Source of the DNA: Chara braunii
Lineage: Eukaryota; Streptophyta; Charophyceae; Charales; Characeae
Direction: 5' to 3'
Length of the DNA stretch: 22,007 nucleotides
Assembly: GCA_003427395.1 (NCBI GenBank)
Contig: BFEA01000051.1
Span: 3,817,740 to 3,839,746, forward strand
The position numbers were made by a program, and so were the translations under genes. This document shows, in pieces, positions 1 through 8,196 of this stretch; position 1 is the stretch's first letter; each line of letters opens with the position of its first letter. Below the pieces are notes generated by a model, which saw only the letters and a program-made list of their open reading frames with translations, did not search any database and was not told the DNA's origin.

Positions 1-430
1 CCCCCCCCCGCCTCTTCCCCTTGTTTGGTCGAAATTGCGCAGTTTACAATCCCTGTCAATTGCTCACGGGTGATGATAAGAAAGCGCCACGTCAGCTTGA
101 GAGGCTTTTCCCATCGGGATCCGGACTCGCCATTAAGGAGCCCTTTTTCGAGAGATTTACGGACGGAATGGTCGGGATCCGGGTCGATAATCCTGCGGAC
201 ATAGTGTTTCTCTTAAGCGACAGAGAAATTCCAAAACAGCCATCGCCATCACCATCGCCATCGCCATTGCCATCGCCATCAACATCACCATCGACATCGA
301 CATCGCCATCGGCATCACCATCGCCATCGCCATCACCATCACCATCACCATCGCCATCGACGTCGTCGTTGTCGGTCGAGACACGCAGACGAGTGGAGGA
401 AATTCGGGAAGAGGGCAACAAGTTTTACAA
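1..430 (+). CDS. 5' exon (partial) of a TPR-SET domain gene
   Basis: The frame is open from the left edge to a 5' splice site at 431 (AA|gtaatt), so the exon probably begins outside the window. An in-frame ATG at 168-170 is a possible but not compelling start, because the residues before it also look coding (EPFFERFTDG). A Ser-Pro/Ser-Thr stretch encoded by a degenerate CCATCG hexamer array fills about 240-360. The exon ends in VEEIREEGNKFYK, the usual first helix of a TPR (E-GN--FK pattern). It ends in phase 2 (AA), and the exon at 2151 supplies the missing G, giving an uninterrupted TPR helix. Plant TPR-SET proteins of the SMYD type carry TPRs before the SET domain; their substrates are mostly unknown. 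The product is inferred from the linked exons, not from this exon alone. Confidence 0.6.
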
Positions 431-559
431 GTAATTTTTTCTTTTAATGTTTTTTTTTTTTTTTTCCCAATTTGCTTACCATTGGGTGCTTTTTTTTTGT
501 TGCAGAGGAAATTCGGGAAGAGGGCAACATATTTTACAAGTAATGCTTTTTTTTTAATG
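396..559 (+). repeat. 109-bp-period duplication of the exon edge and donor site
   Basis: The segment 396-450 (last 35 nt of the exon, donor and T-rich intron start) recurs at 505-559 with a few changes (AACAAG versus AACATA). The second copy is preceded by a T-run and TTGCAG, so 506-539 looks like a 34-nt mini-exon with its own acceptor and donor. Including both copies would shift the frame, so at most one can be used. Confidence 0.8.
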
Positions 560-572
560 TGTGTGGTAGGTA

Positions 573-660
573 GTCTGAAAAATAAAAAAAAATCAGGGAG
601 GGGCCAGCCGCCAAAAAACTAAAAAAAAAAAAAAAAAAATATCATAACCGAAAAATTCAA
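573..660 (+). repeat. A-rich low-complexity stretch
   Basis: Intron DNA with an A-run at about 621-639 and AAAAAT-type runs. On the minus strand it lies just 3' of the SINE head at 731-803 as a T-rich tail, so it may be that SINE's tail. Confidence 0.5.
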
Positions 661-730
661 AAATCTGAAAAGGACCAGGGAGGGTCTAGTTGTTACTGAA
701 CAACGTGCGTTTAGGGCATCAGGCCCCGCC

Positions 731-803
731 GTGCACGCACGGCCTCGAACCGGCACCCTCAGCCTCATGAACGAAGTCTTGTAACCACTACAACGCTTGG
801 AGG
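731..803 (-). mobile_element. tRNA-derived SINE head (copy 1, minus strand)
   Basis: Read on the minus strand, it has an A-box-like GTAGTGGTTACAAGA, an anticodon-arm-like stretch ending TTCATGAGGCTGAG and a B-box-like GGTTCGAGGCC, the internal Pol III promoter layout of a tRNA. A related copy with a perfect B box lies at 8117-8196. The acceptor stem does not pair, so it is not a working tRNA. Family and full length are unknown. Confidence 0.55.
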
Positions 804-830
804 TGTTATTAAAACTGGATCCATTCCGGT

Positions 831-975
831 AGTGTTTGTTTTTTTACCTAATTTAAACTAGTGTTTGTTTTCTTACCTAATTTAAACCAGTGTTTGTTTT
901 TTTACCTAATTTAAACTAGTGTTTGTTTTTTAACCTAATTTAAACTAGTGTTTGTTTGTTTACCTAATTTAAACT
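831..975 (+). repeat. 29-bp tandem repeat, five copies
   Basis: The unit reads AGTGTTTGTTTTTTTACCTA followed by ATTTAAACT. Copies start at 831, 860, 889, 918 and 947 with only a few substitutions, mostly in the T-run. It lies in the first intron of the TPR-SET gene. Confidence 0.9.
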
Positions 976-1041
976 ATGTCGCATGGCATGGTGTGTGTGC
1001 GGCCTTGCTTGTGCTCTGCTTTGCTGCTCTGTGCAAGTTTA

Positions 1042-1132
1042 GGGCGTACTCACATTTGCACTCTCCGAAATGCATCTGACCGCAATCGCGGCCAGAGTAT
1101 CGTAGGAAAAAAGTCCTAGTGTGAGTATGTCC
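1042..1132. mobile_element. Short TIR element (MITE-like), copy 1
   Basis: 91-bp element bounded by 13-bp terminal inverted repeats, GGGCGTACTCACA at 1042-1054 and TGTGAGTATGTCC at 1120-1132, with two mismatches. The interior contains GCATCTGACCGCAAT. A related element with the same ends lies at 5489-5613. The left flank is TTA, so a 3-bp TTA-type target site is possible but not proven. Confidence 0.65.
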
Positions 1133-1369
1133 GTAGCCTTCTGAGGTTTTCGGTATTTTTATAAGAATAATAAAGGGAAACAACGGCGTGTGAGTACTGG
1201 CCTTACTTCGTATTTCGACATTTCATCAGCAATCCGTTAAGTGGGACATACATTAATGGATGCATCCTATACGCACATTACGGCCAGATTCACTCGAGAT
1301 AATTTTCCTGATGCGAGCAGCTGTTATGCGTAGCAAGTTTGTCAGACGCCCTTGAAGCTGATTTTTGTT

Positions 1370-2150
1370 TTTCCTTGCTGTTGCATCCTCTCTTCCTCCT
1401 CTCTCCTTTCTCTCCTTCTCTCCTCCTCTCCTCGTCCCCCCTCCCTTCTCCTTCCTCTCTTCTTCCACTGCCATTTTGCCTCCTTCTCTCCTCCTCTCTC
1501 CTTCCTCCTGTGTTATCCTCCCCCTCCCTTCTCCTTGTTCCTCCGTTCTCCCTTCTCCCTCCTCCACTCTTCTCCCTGCTCCCTTTTCGCTCCCCCAACA
1601 ATCTCTGTCCGCATCTCTATTCCTTGCTCTCTCCTCCTGCGTCCATTCTTTCTGCTGCCTTCTCCCTCTCCTCTCCGTTCTGTTTCATCCTCCTTTTTCC
1701 CTCCCTCTCCCTTCTCCGTCCTATACCCTCATTCTCTCCCTCTCCCTTCTTTGTCCTTCTTTCATTCTCCTTTCTCGCTTCTCCCTTGTTCTCTCTCTCC
1801 TCCCCTTTCCCCCTCCTCCCATTTCGCCCTTCGACCCTCCCTCCTCCCTCCTCTCCTCCCTTCTTCCTCCTCACTACTTCTCCTCTCTCCCTTCTCCTCC
1901 TCCTCTCTCCTTCACACTTCTCCCTCCGCCTCCAGTCCCTCTTCCTCCTCCTTTCTCCCTCTCCGCCCGCCTTCCTTCTCCTCCTCCCCCCTTCGCCCTC
2001 CATCGTCCTCCCTTCTTCCTCCTCACTTGTTTCTCCTCTTCCCTTCTCCCTTCTCCCTCTCCGTCTTCCCTACTCCAATCTCTCTCCTTTGTGCTTCGTC
2101 CTGCCTACCACCACCTCCTCCCTCCCTCCCTTCCTCCCTCTACCTTTCAG
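1370..2150 (+). repeat. Long polypyrimidine (CT-rich) tract
   Basis: About 780 nt almost free of purines on the plus strand, made of CTCCTCCCTTCT-type runs, ending at the TACCTTTCAG acceptor at 2150. All frames stay open on both strands only because of composition (Ser/Pro/Leu/Phe one way, Glu/Arg/Gly the other), so no protein is called. It is a candidate triplex-forming sequence and an unusually long splice-acceptor pyrimidine tract. Confidence 0.9.
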
Positions 2151-2406
2151 GAGCCGCAAGTATGCAGAAGCTCTTGCGCGATACAACATGTGCATCAAAC
2201 TCGTTCCTACGGGCGCAGCTGCCCAGAGAAACATCTCCGCTGTCTACGTGGCTACAAAGGACTGGCTGAAGGCTTGGTCGCACGCCAAGAAAGCTCTCGA
2301 GCTTGACCCCTCCAACACCAAAAGTCGTTATCAAAGAGCCTGGGCATTACTCATGTTGGGATGTTACCAGGATGGAGCCAAATTCATGTAGGATTTGCAA
2401 GCCAAG
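2151..2406 (+). CDS. TPR exon of the TPR-SET gene
   Basis: Bounded by the acceptor TACCTTTCAG|G and the donor AAG|GTACGT. The first base completes the Lys codon begun at 429-430. The translation has TPR signatures: RKYAEALARYNMCIKL, then a helix pair through SAVYVATKDWLKAWSHAKKA, then ALELDPSNTKSRYQRAWALL, matching the A--LDP--K--YR-A TPR pattern. TPRs are protein-docking scaffolds, and in SMYD-like plant proteins they precede the SET methyltransferase domain. An in-frame TAG at 2389-2391 lies six codons before the donor, where a Glu or Lys codon would be expected in the helix. It is either a disabling mutation or a sequence error. The donor is strong and ends in phase 0. TPR identity is confident; the state of the gene is not. 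Confidence 0.8.
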
Positions 2407-2426
2407 GTACGTAACCATAAAATAAC

Positions 2427-2428
<2 letters not shown>

Positions 2429-2468
<40 letters not shown>

Positions 2469-2517
2469 CCAAAAAAAATAAAAACAAAAAGCAAACACAC
2501 ACACACACACACACACA
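2429..2517 (+). repeat. Poly-C run, A-rich stretch and (CA)n
   Basis: About 38 C in a row (2429-2466), then AAAAAAATAAAAACAAAAAG, then (CA)n to about 2516. It starts 22 nt after the TPR exon donor. Open frames across it are poly-Gly/Cys artefacts. Confidence 0.9.
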
Positions 2518-2539
2518 AAGGAAGATACCGCCATGAGGA

Positions 2540-3065
2540 TCATATCCGAACCTAACGCACCCAAACCTAACGCCCCAATCTGAGACCCTAAACCCTAAAA
2601 AACCCTTAATCCTACATCCGCCGACGCTTAACGTCCAAACCGGGTAGCCTTTCGAACCTAACATCCGAACTTAACACCAGACCGGATGTTGGGTTCGAAC
2701 CCAGCATCCGGTGTTAAGTTCAGATGTAGGTTCGGATGTTAGGCTCGGATGTAGGTTCGAATGTAGGTTCGGATGTTAGGTTCGGATGTAGGTTCGGACG
2801 TGTTAGGTTCGAACCCAACCCATCCATAGATTAGATTCCGATGTTAGGTTCGGATGTTAGGTACGAACCCAACGTGCGTAGATAGATTCGAACTGAACAT
2901 CTGAACGAAGTTAAAACTGCGGATGTTGCCTGACACTAACTAACACACCCCAAAATCTCATGGGCGAATCTAATAAGATTTGAATCTAACACACACAAAA
3001 AAAAACAAAAAAAAAAGATTCGAATCTAACACCGAAAAGGAACATCCGAACCTAACATCCAAATA
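2540..3065 (+). repeat. Degenerate GAACCTAACATCCG minisatellite in both orientations
   Basis: The motif GAACCTAACATCCGAA and its complement TTCGGATGTTAGGTTCG recur more than a dozen times with spacing near 15-20 bp, first in one orientation (2540-2680, 3020-3065) and mainly the other between (2685-2890). A short AACCCTAAA telomere-like stretch lies at about 2585-2605. No coding potential is seen. Confidence 0.85.
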
Positions 3066-3645
3066 GGGCAACCGGACCTGCCAACCAAACCTAGCATTGG
3101 GGGAATGTACCTATTTGTTTTTGAGGTAAAACGAGTGGCTGCGGGAGTGTGGTTTGCCCCTTGAGATGTCCTGGAGTGTGGCCAGGGGAAACTTGTCGGA
3201 TAAATAAATGTGCGCATTTATGAGCTAAAAGAACTCGCTCCACTACTCTGGAAATATGCAAAACGAGAGTGAATCTTCCACTAGAACCTGGAAAGATGCA
3301 CCGCTCGTTGAAACGCGTAGAGTAGAGGATGATGCGCAAACTTGAGCATGTGCTTACAGGCTATATATTTAGTATTGTATTATTTTGTTAATGTGAAATT
3401 TTTGCTTGCGTGCACGGGAGGATGAAAGCAACTTGGCCATCCCTTGTCACTATTCTATTTTTGTGACTATTTTTGCTGTGCGACTCTCTCGTATGTATCT
3501 GCCCACGGGGAGAACTACCGTCTTCCACCGAACTCAACACACCCTCATAATGGCTGTATCAGACTGGAAAGATAGCTTGTATACATTCATTATCAGCATG
3601 CGTTGTGTTCGGAGAAAGACGGTAGGCAGACAATCAGGGGTGAAC
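3066..3645. other. Intron DNA with no recognised feature
   Basis: Unique-looking sequence. Weak direct repeats occur (TCTGGAAATATGCA at about 3247 and CCTGGAAAGATGCA at about 3287). An 80-codon open frame at 3406-3648 has no recognisable motif and no codon bias I can argue for, so it is not called. Confidence 0.5.
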
Positions 3646-3649
3646 TGAA

Positions 3650-4254
3650 CGCATCAGCCGTCGGATTGGTTAGGGGGGGGTGTTCCTTACTGCAGTTTTG
3701 CAGTTTTCCCCCCCTTTTTTTTTTTTTTTTCCACATTTATTCCTTACTGTGTTCAAAAGTGTTTTGCAGTTTTGCTCTAGGCTACCAGAGTGCCCCGGGA
3801 CCACTTGCCCGGCCGGGATTAAAAAAAAATAATAATAAATAAAACCAAATATATATTTTATTTTTTATTTTAAATTTGGTAAAGAATCTCGATGTGACCC
3901 TGAGGCAAAAGTTGTTCAGTTTAGTTTTCTGCATAACGTGTTTTTTTATAGATTTTTGCTGTTTTTTTTTGTTTTTTGGCTGGGACCTTCTTTGGTCCTT
4001 GCATGGCCGGGCCGCCTGGGTCGACGGCTGGTAGCCTAGGTTTTTGCTGGTGTTTTTTTTTTTTTTCTTTTCTTTTTTCCCTTTTCTTGTTTTGCAGTTT
4101 TGCAGCTTTTTTTACGCATCAGCCGTCGGATTGGTCGGCGGGGTGTTGCTTACTGCAGTTTTGCAGTTTTTCCGTTTTTTTTTTTGCACTGTTCTTGCAG
4201 TTTTTTTTGGTTTTTTTTTTGGGTACTGTTTTAAAGTGTTTTGCAGTTTTGCTG
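3650..4254 (+). repeat. T-rich direct duplication (3650-3776 and 4115-4254)
   Basis: Copy 1 begins CGCATCAGCCGTCGGATTGG and runs through CTTACTGCAGTTTTGCAG and AAAGTGTTTTGCAGTTTTGC. Copy 2 repeats this about 465-480 bp downstream, with T-run length changes. Between them lies a short inverted pair, CTAGGCTACCAG (3778-3789) and CTGGTAGCCTAG (4028-4039), suggesting an inserted element of about 260 bp. Long T-runs (3717-3730, 4251-4270, 4352-4374) make the region Phe-rich in translation without being coding. Confidence 0.75.
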
Positions 4255-4601
4255 TTTTTTTTTTTTTTTTCCCTTTTTTTGAAGTTTTTTCCATTTTTTT
4301 TTGCATTTTTGCAGCTTTTATTTTACCCCGCTGCACTGTTCTTGCAATTTTGCAGGTTTTTTTTTTTTTTTTTTTCACATTAGGTAGTTTGCTTGCTCTA
4401 GAATACGTCCAAATTTCTCCAAAAGTTCTTGCAATGGGCTTCTTAACTCGAGTTTTATTTTTTATTCTTATTTTTTTAGTACTGATAAAAGAAGATAGTT
4501 GTTCCCCCCCCTCCCCCCTCTCCCTTTCCCCCTTTGTTTGAGTTCCATTGTCATTTCATGTCCTTTAATTTTTTTTTTTTTTTAAATCCATGTTGTTGTA
4601 G

Positions 4602-4639
4602 AGGTTCGATGCTGCTAGACAAACTACAGTCCGCCCTTG
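4602..4639 (+). CDS. Candidate 38-nt mini-exon of the TPR-SET gene
   Basis: A T-run and TTGTTGTAG precede it and a GTAATT donor follows. Read in phase 0, as required by the preceding TPR exon, it is open: RFDAARQTTVRP. Its end phase (2) does not match the phase 0 start I infer for the exon at 4937, so either this is not an exon, a border is wrong, or another exon is missed. Low confidence. Confidence 0.25.
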
Positions 4640-4936
4640 GTAATTGTGTTGATGGCAACAGCCGAAACACGTTTGGTTATCCAGACGGTCTGTAGGGGTC
4701 CCTACTGTCTTATTGGCCTTATTGCGAATTTATTGTATTTCTTTCGTCTCATGCTAACGGTGACCTTTTGTGTGTTTTCTTTCATAGAATGCCTTTTCTC
4801 AGTTTTCTCGAAGATTTTTTGGATTTTTTGTCATTACCCCCCCCCCCCGCCAAAAAAAAAAACCTACTTCTTAAAAACTTTTTAAAGTTTTTTTCTCAAA
4901 GTTTGAACCTTTTTTTCATTGCTTACGACCTGGGAG

Positions 4937-5114
4937 TATTATTATGGTGAACAGGAGCCGGGGAATAAGGAGTTTGGAGATGCCGTTAAGCTCGCAAAGG
5001 AGCTTCTGGAGGAAAGCCAAGGAAATTTCAGTGCGGCGAAGGTGTATGACAAAAGCAACTCGTGAAAAATTTATGGCGATTACGTTGGCCCAGTTGCATT
5101 AAAACTTGTCGATG
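4937..5114 (+). CDS. Helical spacer exon between TPR and SET regions
   Basis: The frame from about 4937 (acceptor GGGAG, or AACAG at 4954 in the same frame) reads YYYGEQEPGNKEFGDAVKLA, then an amphipathic Lys/Glu/Leu helix, then YGDYVGPVALKLVD. It ends at the donor GATG|GTACAA (5115) in phase 1. Joining to 8802 in phase 1 gives LVD-GKGRG, the sequence context expected just before a SET domain, which is the main support for this exon. An in-frame TGA at 5063-5065 interrupts it. With the TAG at 2389 this is a second nonsense codon. The acceptor is weak because the upstream pyrimidine tract is separated from AG by ACGACCTGGG. Confidence 0.6.
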
Positions 5115-5211
5115 GTACAAATTCTACTGGCTTGGATTTTCACTCTAACCGAGGCTTCTCTTCCCCCCCCCCCCCTCTCTCTCTGTTCTGTTTCTTTTTT
5201 TTCATTTTCGT

Positions 5212-5295
5212 GGGGGTGGGGTGGGGTCGGGTCGGGTCGGGTTGGGTTGGGTTGGGTGGGTTGGGCTGGGTTGGGTTGGGTTGGGTTGGGTTGTT
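5212..5295 (+). repeat. (GGGTY)n G-quadruplex-prone array
   Basis: About 16 runs of GGG in tandem GGGTC/GGGTT pentamers, followed by TTGTCTGTTATTCAAAT. It lies in an intron on the sense strand. More than four closely spaced GGG runs satisfy the usual quadruplex rule. Confidence 0.9.
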
Positions 5296-5488
5296 TGTCT
5301 GTTATTCAAATATTTAATTTGTCCGTTCATGGATATTCTTGTGAAAGAAAAAAGAGCAGCAGCTGCTGTTTTTTTTTTTTTTTACTTTTTTATAAGAGAA
5401 TAGTAAAATACATGAAAGGAAAAGACACACCGAGGTTTCTAAATTCTAATACATGAAGTTCGTTTTTCTTTGAGAATACATGACACTT

Positions 5489-5613
5489 GGGCGTACTCGC
5501 ACGAGCACTATCTTGAATGTATCTGACCGCATTTACTGCCGGACCTGTATGCATCTGGCTGCAATTCCGTCCAGAAATAAGTAAAATACAAAATTGCTAG
5601 TGTGATTATGCCC
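5489..5613. mobile_element. Short TIR element (MITE-like), copy 2
   Basis: Bounded by GGGCGTACTCGCAC on the left and GTGTGATTATGCCC on the right (14-bp imperfect inverted repeats) and related to the element at 1042-1132. The interior has two copies of the motif TATCTGACCGCA / CATCTGGCTGCAATTC. The right flank is TTA. Confidence 0.6.
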
Positions 5614-5821
5614 TTAGAAACCACAGATGCTGTGTCGTGTACCGTGTGATGATGACTACACTGGAGTTTCAAAATGTCATGTATTCTCTTTTTAAAAGTT
5701 TTTTTCTTTTCTGTTTTTCTTCTTTGCTTTTTCTTTTAGTATGATGGCTTTTACTCTGGATAGAGTTTCTGCACCAGTCTTTTTCTTTCCCCCCCCCTTC
5801 TGCTGCCGTGTCTTTTCAATT

Positions 5822-6150
5822 GTTCGTAGATTGGCTGGTTGGTTGGTTTGTTTATTTGTCTGTTGGTTGGTTGGTCGGTCGGTCGGTCGGTCAGTCGCTC
5901 TGTCGGTGGGTTGGTGGGGTGGTTGGTTGTCTGTCTGTTATTCGAATGTTTCATTTTGTTTGTTTGTTTGTTTGTTTGTTTGTTTGTTTGTTTGGTTGGT
6001 TGGTTGGTTGGGTGGGTGGGTGGTTGTGTGGGTGGGTGGGTCGGTCGGGCGCCCGGTCGCCCAGCCGGTGGGTGGGTGGGTGGGTCGGTTGGCTGAATGG
6101 TTGGTTGGTGGGTTCGTTCAATTGTCTGTTATTCAAATGTTTCATTTTCT
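5822..6150 (+). repeat. GGTT/GGTC/TTTG/GGTG tetranucleotide arrays
   Basis: Composite tetranucleotide arrays (GGTT, GGTC, TTTG, GGTG) in two blocks, each ending with TGTCTGTTATTCRAATGTTT (about 5932 and 6123). The same tail follows the GGGTT array at 5293, so one array-plus-tail module appears three times. Frames across it read Val/Gly/Trp/Cys and are not taken as coding. Confidence 0.85.
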
Positions 6151-6291
6151 GGGTCGGTTTATTTATTCACTTGCGTCTTGTACAGGATGATGATGACTAC
6201 GCCGTGGTTCCTCGACCATTCTGCAATCAGGGGAAAGAGTTCAGAGAAGGGAGGTTATAGAGTTTGGGTAGAAGAGGTGGTTAAGAGGAGG

Positions 6292-6660
6292 GACCCCTAA
6301 ACCCTAAACCCTTACTAGAAAGTCTAGAAGCCAGGGCTCCTAAAAAAGTGTAGAAGCAAGGAGGGCTCCTAAATCCTAAACAACACGATTACGCAGGACC
6401 TCTAAATCTTTAACCTTAAACCCTGAACTCCTAAACCCTAAACAACACGATAACGCAGCACCTCCAAATAGTTATCCTTAAACCCTGAACAAGGCAAGAC
6501 AAGGCAGGAAAATACAAGATAAGTTGGCACCCCTGAAACCCTAAACCCTGAACCCTCACCCCTCATAAGCCCTCGACCCCTCAACCACTCGACCTCTCAA
6601 CCCTATGCCTTGAACCCTACACTCCTAAAACCCTAAACCCTGAACTGGATAAGATAAGAC
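6292..6660 (+). repeat. Degenerate CCCTAAA telomere-like repeats, block 1
   Basis: Many CCCTAAACCC units mixed with CCCTGAAC, CTCCTAAA and short spacers such as AACACGATWACGCAGSACCTC (two copies, about 6382 and 6445). CCCTAAA is the plant-type telomere unit. The array is too degenerate to be a chromosome end. Confidence 0.75.
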
Positions 6661-6730
6661 AAGACATGACATGCCATGACCCCATACCACGTACTGGACA
6701 AAAGAAGACAAAACAAGACCTCCTGAACCC

Positions 6731-6839
6731 TACCGTCTTCACCCGAATACAACGCCCGGTCATTATAGCCGTATTTGGGGGCATTTTCTGTCCAGATGCC
6801 GCGATAATGACCAGGCGTTCCATTCGGGTGAAGGCGGTA
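6731..6839. mobile_element. Foldback element with 36-bp arms
   Basis: The left arm 6731-6766 (starts TACCGTCTTCACCCGAATAC) pairs with the right arm 6804-6839 with four mismatches; the spacer is 37 bp. It sits between CCCTAAA-type blocks (AACCC on the left, TAAACCC on the right), so it appears inserted into telomere-like DNA. Confidence 0.8.
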
Positions 6840-6970
6840 GTAAACCCTAAACAAGAGAAGATATGAAAGGAACATGATAACGGAAGACGAGAGAGGACGC
6901 CTAACTCTGCACAAAGAGGAGGCAAGAGAAAACTCCTTAACCCTAAACCGTAAACCCTAAACCCTTAGTC
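6840..6970 (+). repeat. Degenerate CCCTAAA telomere-like repeats, block 2
   Basis: TAAACCCTAAACAAG at 6841 and CTTAACCCTAAACCGTAAAC near 6933, with purine-rich filler. This is the continuation of block 1 beyond the foldback element. Confidence 0.6.
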
Positions 6971-7277
6971 AAAATGGGAAGGGATAAGATCAGATTAGAT
7001 AGAAAGATAAGATATGAATGAATTGATGGATGGATGGATGGATGGATGGAGGGTCGGAATGGGAAGGGATGGGGAGGAAGCGAAGAAGGGAGGAGAGGAG
7101 ATGAAAGGAGAAGCGAGGAGAAGAGAAAAGAGGAGAGGTAAGATTAGAAAGGATAGATTGCATTGATAAGATTAGAAAGGTATTGAAAAAAAACAAAAAA
7201 AAAAGATTAGATAGATTAGATTGGTTAGGTCAGATTAGTCGGGTTGATGGTCAGATTAGTCAGATTGATGGTCAGAT

Positions 7278-7312
<35 letters not shown>

Positions 7313-7320
7313 TTAGTTAG
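6971..7320 (+). repeat. Purine-rich simple repeats (GATG)n, AGATTAG and poly-A
   Basis: (GATG)n near 7023-7050, GAGGAGAAG-type purine runs to 7140, GATTAGATAGATTAGATTGG-like repeats at 7145-7280 and an A-run of about 30 at 7281-7310. No gene is seen. Confidence 0.85.
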
Positions 7321-7540
7321 ATAGCTTAGATTGATGGATGCAGTTGTTTTCTGTTTCGATACGTCCTGAATCCTGATGATGCACTTGAGACCCTCATTGA
7401 ACAACGCATGTGGCCCTCGGCACATAGCCACCTGGTCCAGGTACAATGGAGGGGCCATTTGCTAATTTACCCTTCTCTGTATCATTCCAATTTTGACGGA
7501 TGTCCTGAAGGACGGTTCCTTGCATATCTGAAATTACGCA

Positions 7541-8048
7541 ATTAGGCTTGTGCTCCACTGTCCCCCTTTTGGAGGATTCCCTTTTTTTAAAAAAAAGAAT
7601 GGCGGGCTCCACCTGCGTTTCCACTTCTTTTCACTTTCCGAAGTAGCGCCTGGATTTGCTGAAAGTAGTTCTGATAGTTAGGCCGCGTTCAGAGTATCTG
7701 GCCGCAATTCTGCCATATTTTTTCCCCAAGAATTCCCCAAAAAACGGTTCTTAAATTGGGAGTGGGCCGACCTGGTATCTTGTCCCAAGAACTCCCAAAA
7801 AAACGGCTCAATGTATTTGGCCGCCATTGAAATGAAAGAGCATGATTTGCCCCTTCTGCAGGGTGCTGTTTCCGTAAGAGTCCCCAAAGACCCGGTGGGT
7901 GGGGCCCCTCAAATTATTACGGCTCTGCCGCTGTTCTTATTATTCTTATTCTTATTCTTATTATTTATTTTTATTTATTTTTATTTATTTTTATTTATTT
8001 TAAGAAGGGGAGTTCTCCAAAAGGGACAGTGGAGCACAAGCCTTAGCT
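7541..8048. mobile_element. TIR element of about 507 bp with 45-bp arms
   Basis: The left arm AGGCTTGTGCTCCACTGTCC (from 7541) continues through CCTTTTGGAGGATTCCC. The right arm (7998-8047) is its reverse complement, GGACAGTGGAGCACAAGCCT, with a few indels. The interior contains a direct repeat of CCCAAGAAnTCCC followed by AAAAAACGG (7723, 7785), the motif GTATCTGGCCGCAATTC shared with the short TIR elements, and a TTATTTATTTT array (7935-8000). No transposase is visible, so it is non-autonomous. Confidence 0.65.
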
Positions 8049-8116
8049 TTTTTTTGTGAGTTGAGGGGATTTAGTGGTAGTCATGGATCCGTACTTCAGA
8101 CCTCTCCGACCTGTCC

Positions 8117-8196
8117 TTCGTGCACACGCACGGGTTCGAACCGGCGACCTCGGCCTCAAGAGCCAAGTCTCTTAACCACTACAGTTGGGACACCGT
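8117..8196 (-). mobile_element. tRNA-derived SINE head (copy 2, minus strand)
   Basis: The minus strand reads TGTAGTGGTTAAGAGACTTG, a long arm and a perfect B box GGTTCGAACCC, then GTGCGTGTGCAC. Related to copy 1 at 731-803. The 5' and 3' ends do not form a 7-bp acceptor stem and there is no clear anticodon loop, so a SINE or tRNA pseudogene is more likely than a tRNA gene. Confidence 0.6.

Noticed and set aside
1339-2150. Long open frames in all three plus frames and two minus frames
   Set aside because: They come from the pyrimidine-only composition; the only real coding text in them starts at the 2151 acceptor.
3406-3842. 80-codon frames as exons
   Set aside because: No motif and no matching splice phases with the TPR-SET exons.
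3976-4541. Phe/Leu-rich frames resembling membrane proteins
   Set aside because: Produced by poly-T runs and repeated GTTTTGCAG units; no start context, no domain, and the region is a duplicated repeat.
5741-6300. Val/Gly/Trp/Cys-rich frames of about 150 codons
   Set aside because: Tetranucleotide arrays read in frame; the repeats explain all of it.
8117-8196. Functional tRNA gene
   Set aside because: The B box is perfect and an A box is present, but there is no acceptor stem or clear anticodon loop, and a related degenerate copy exists at 731.
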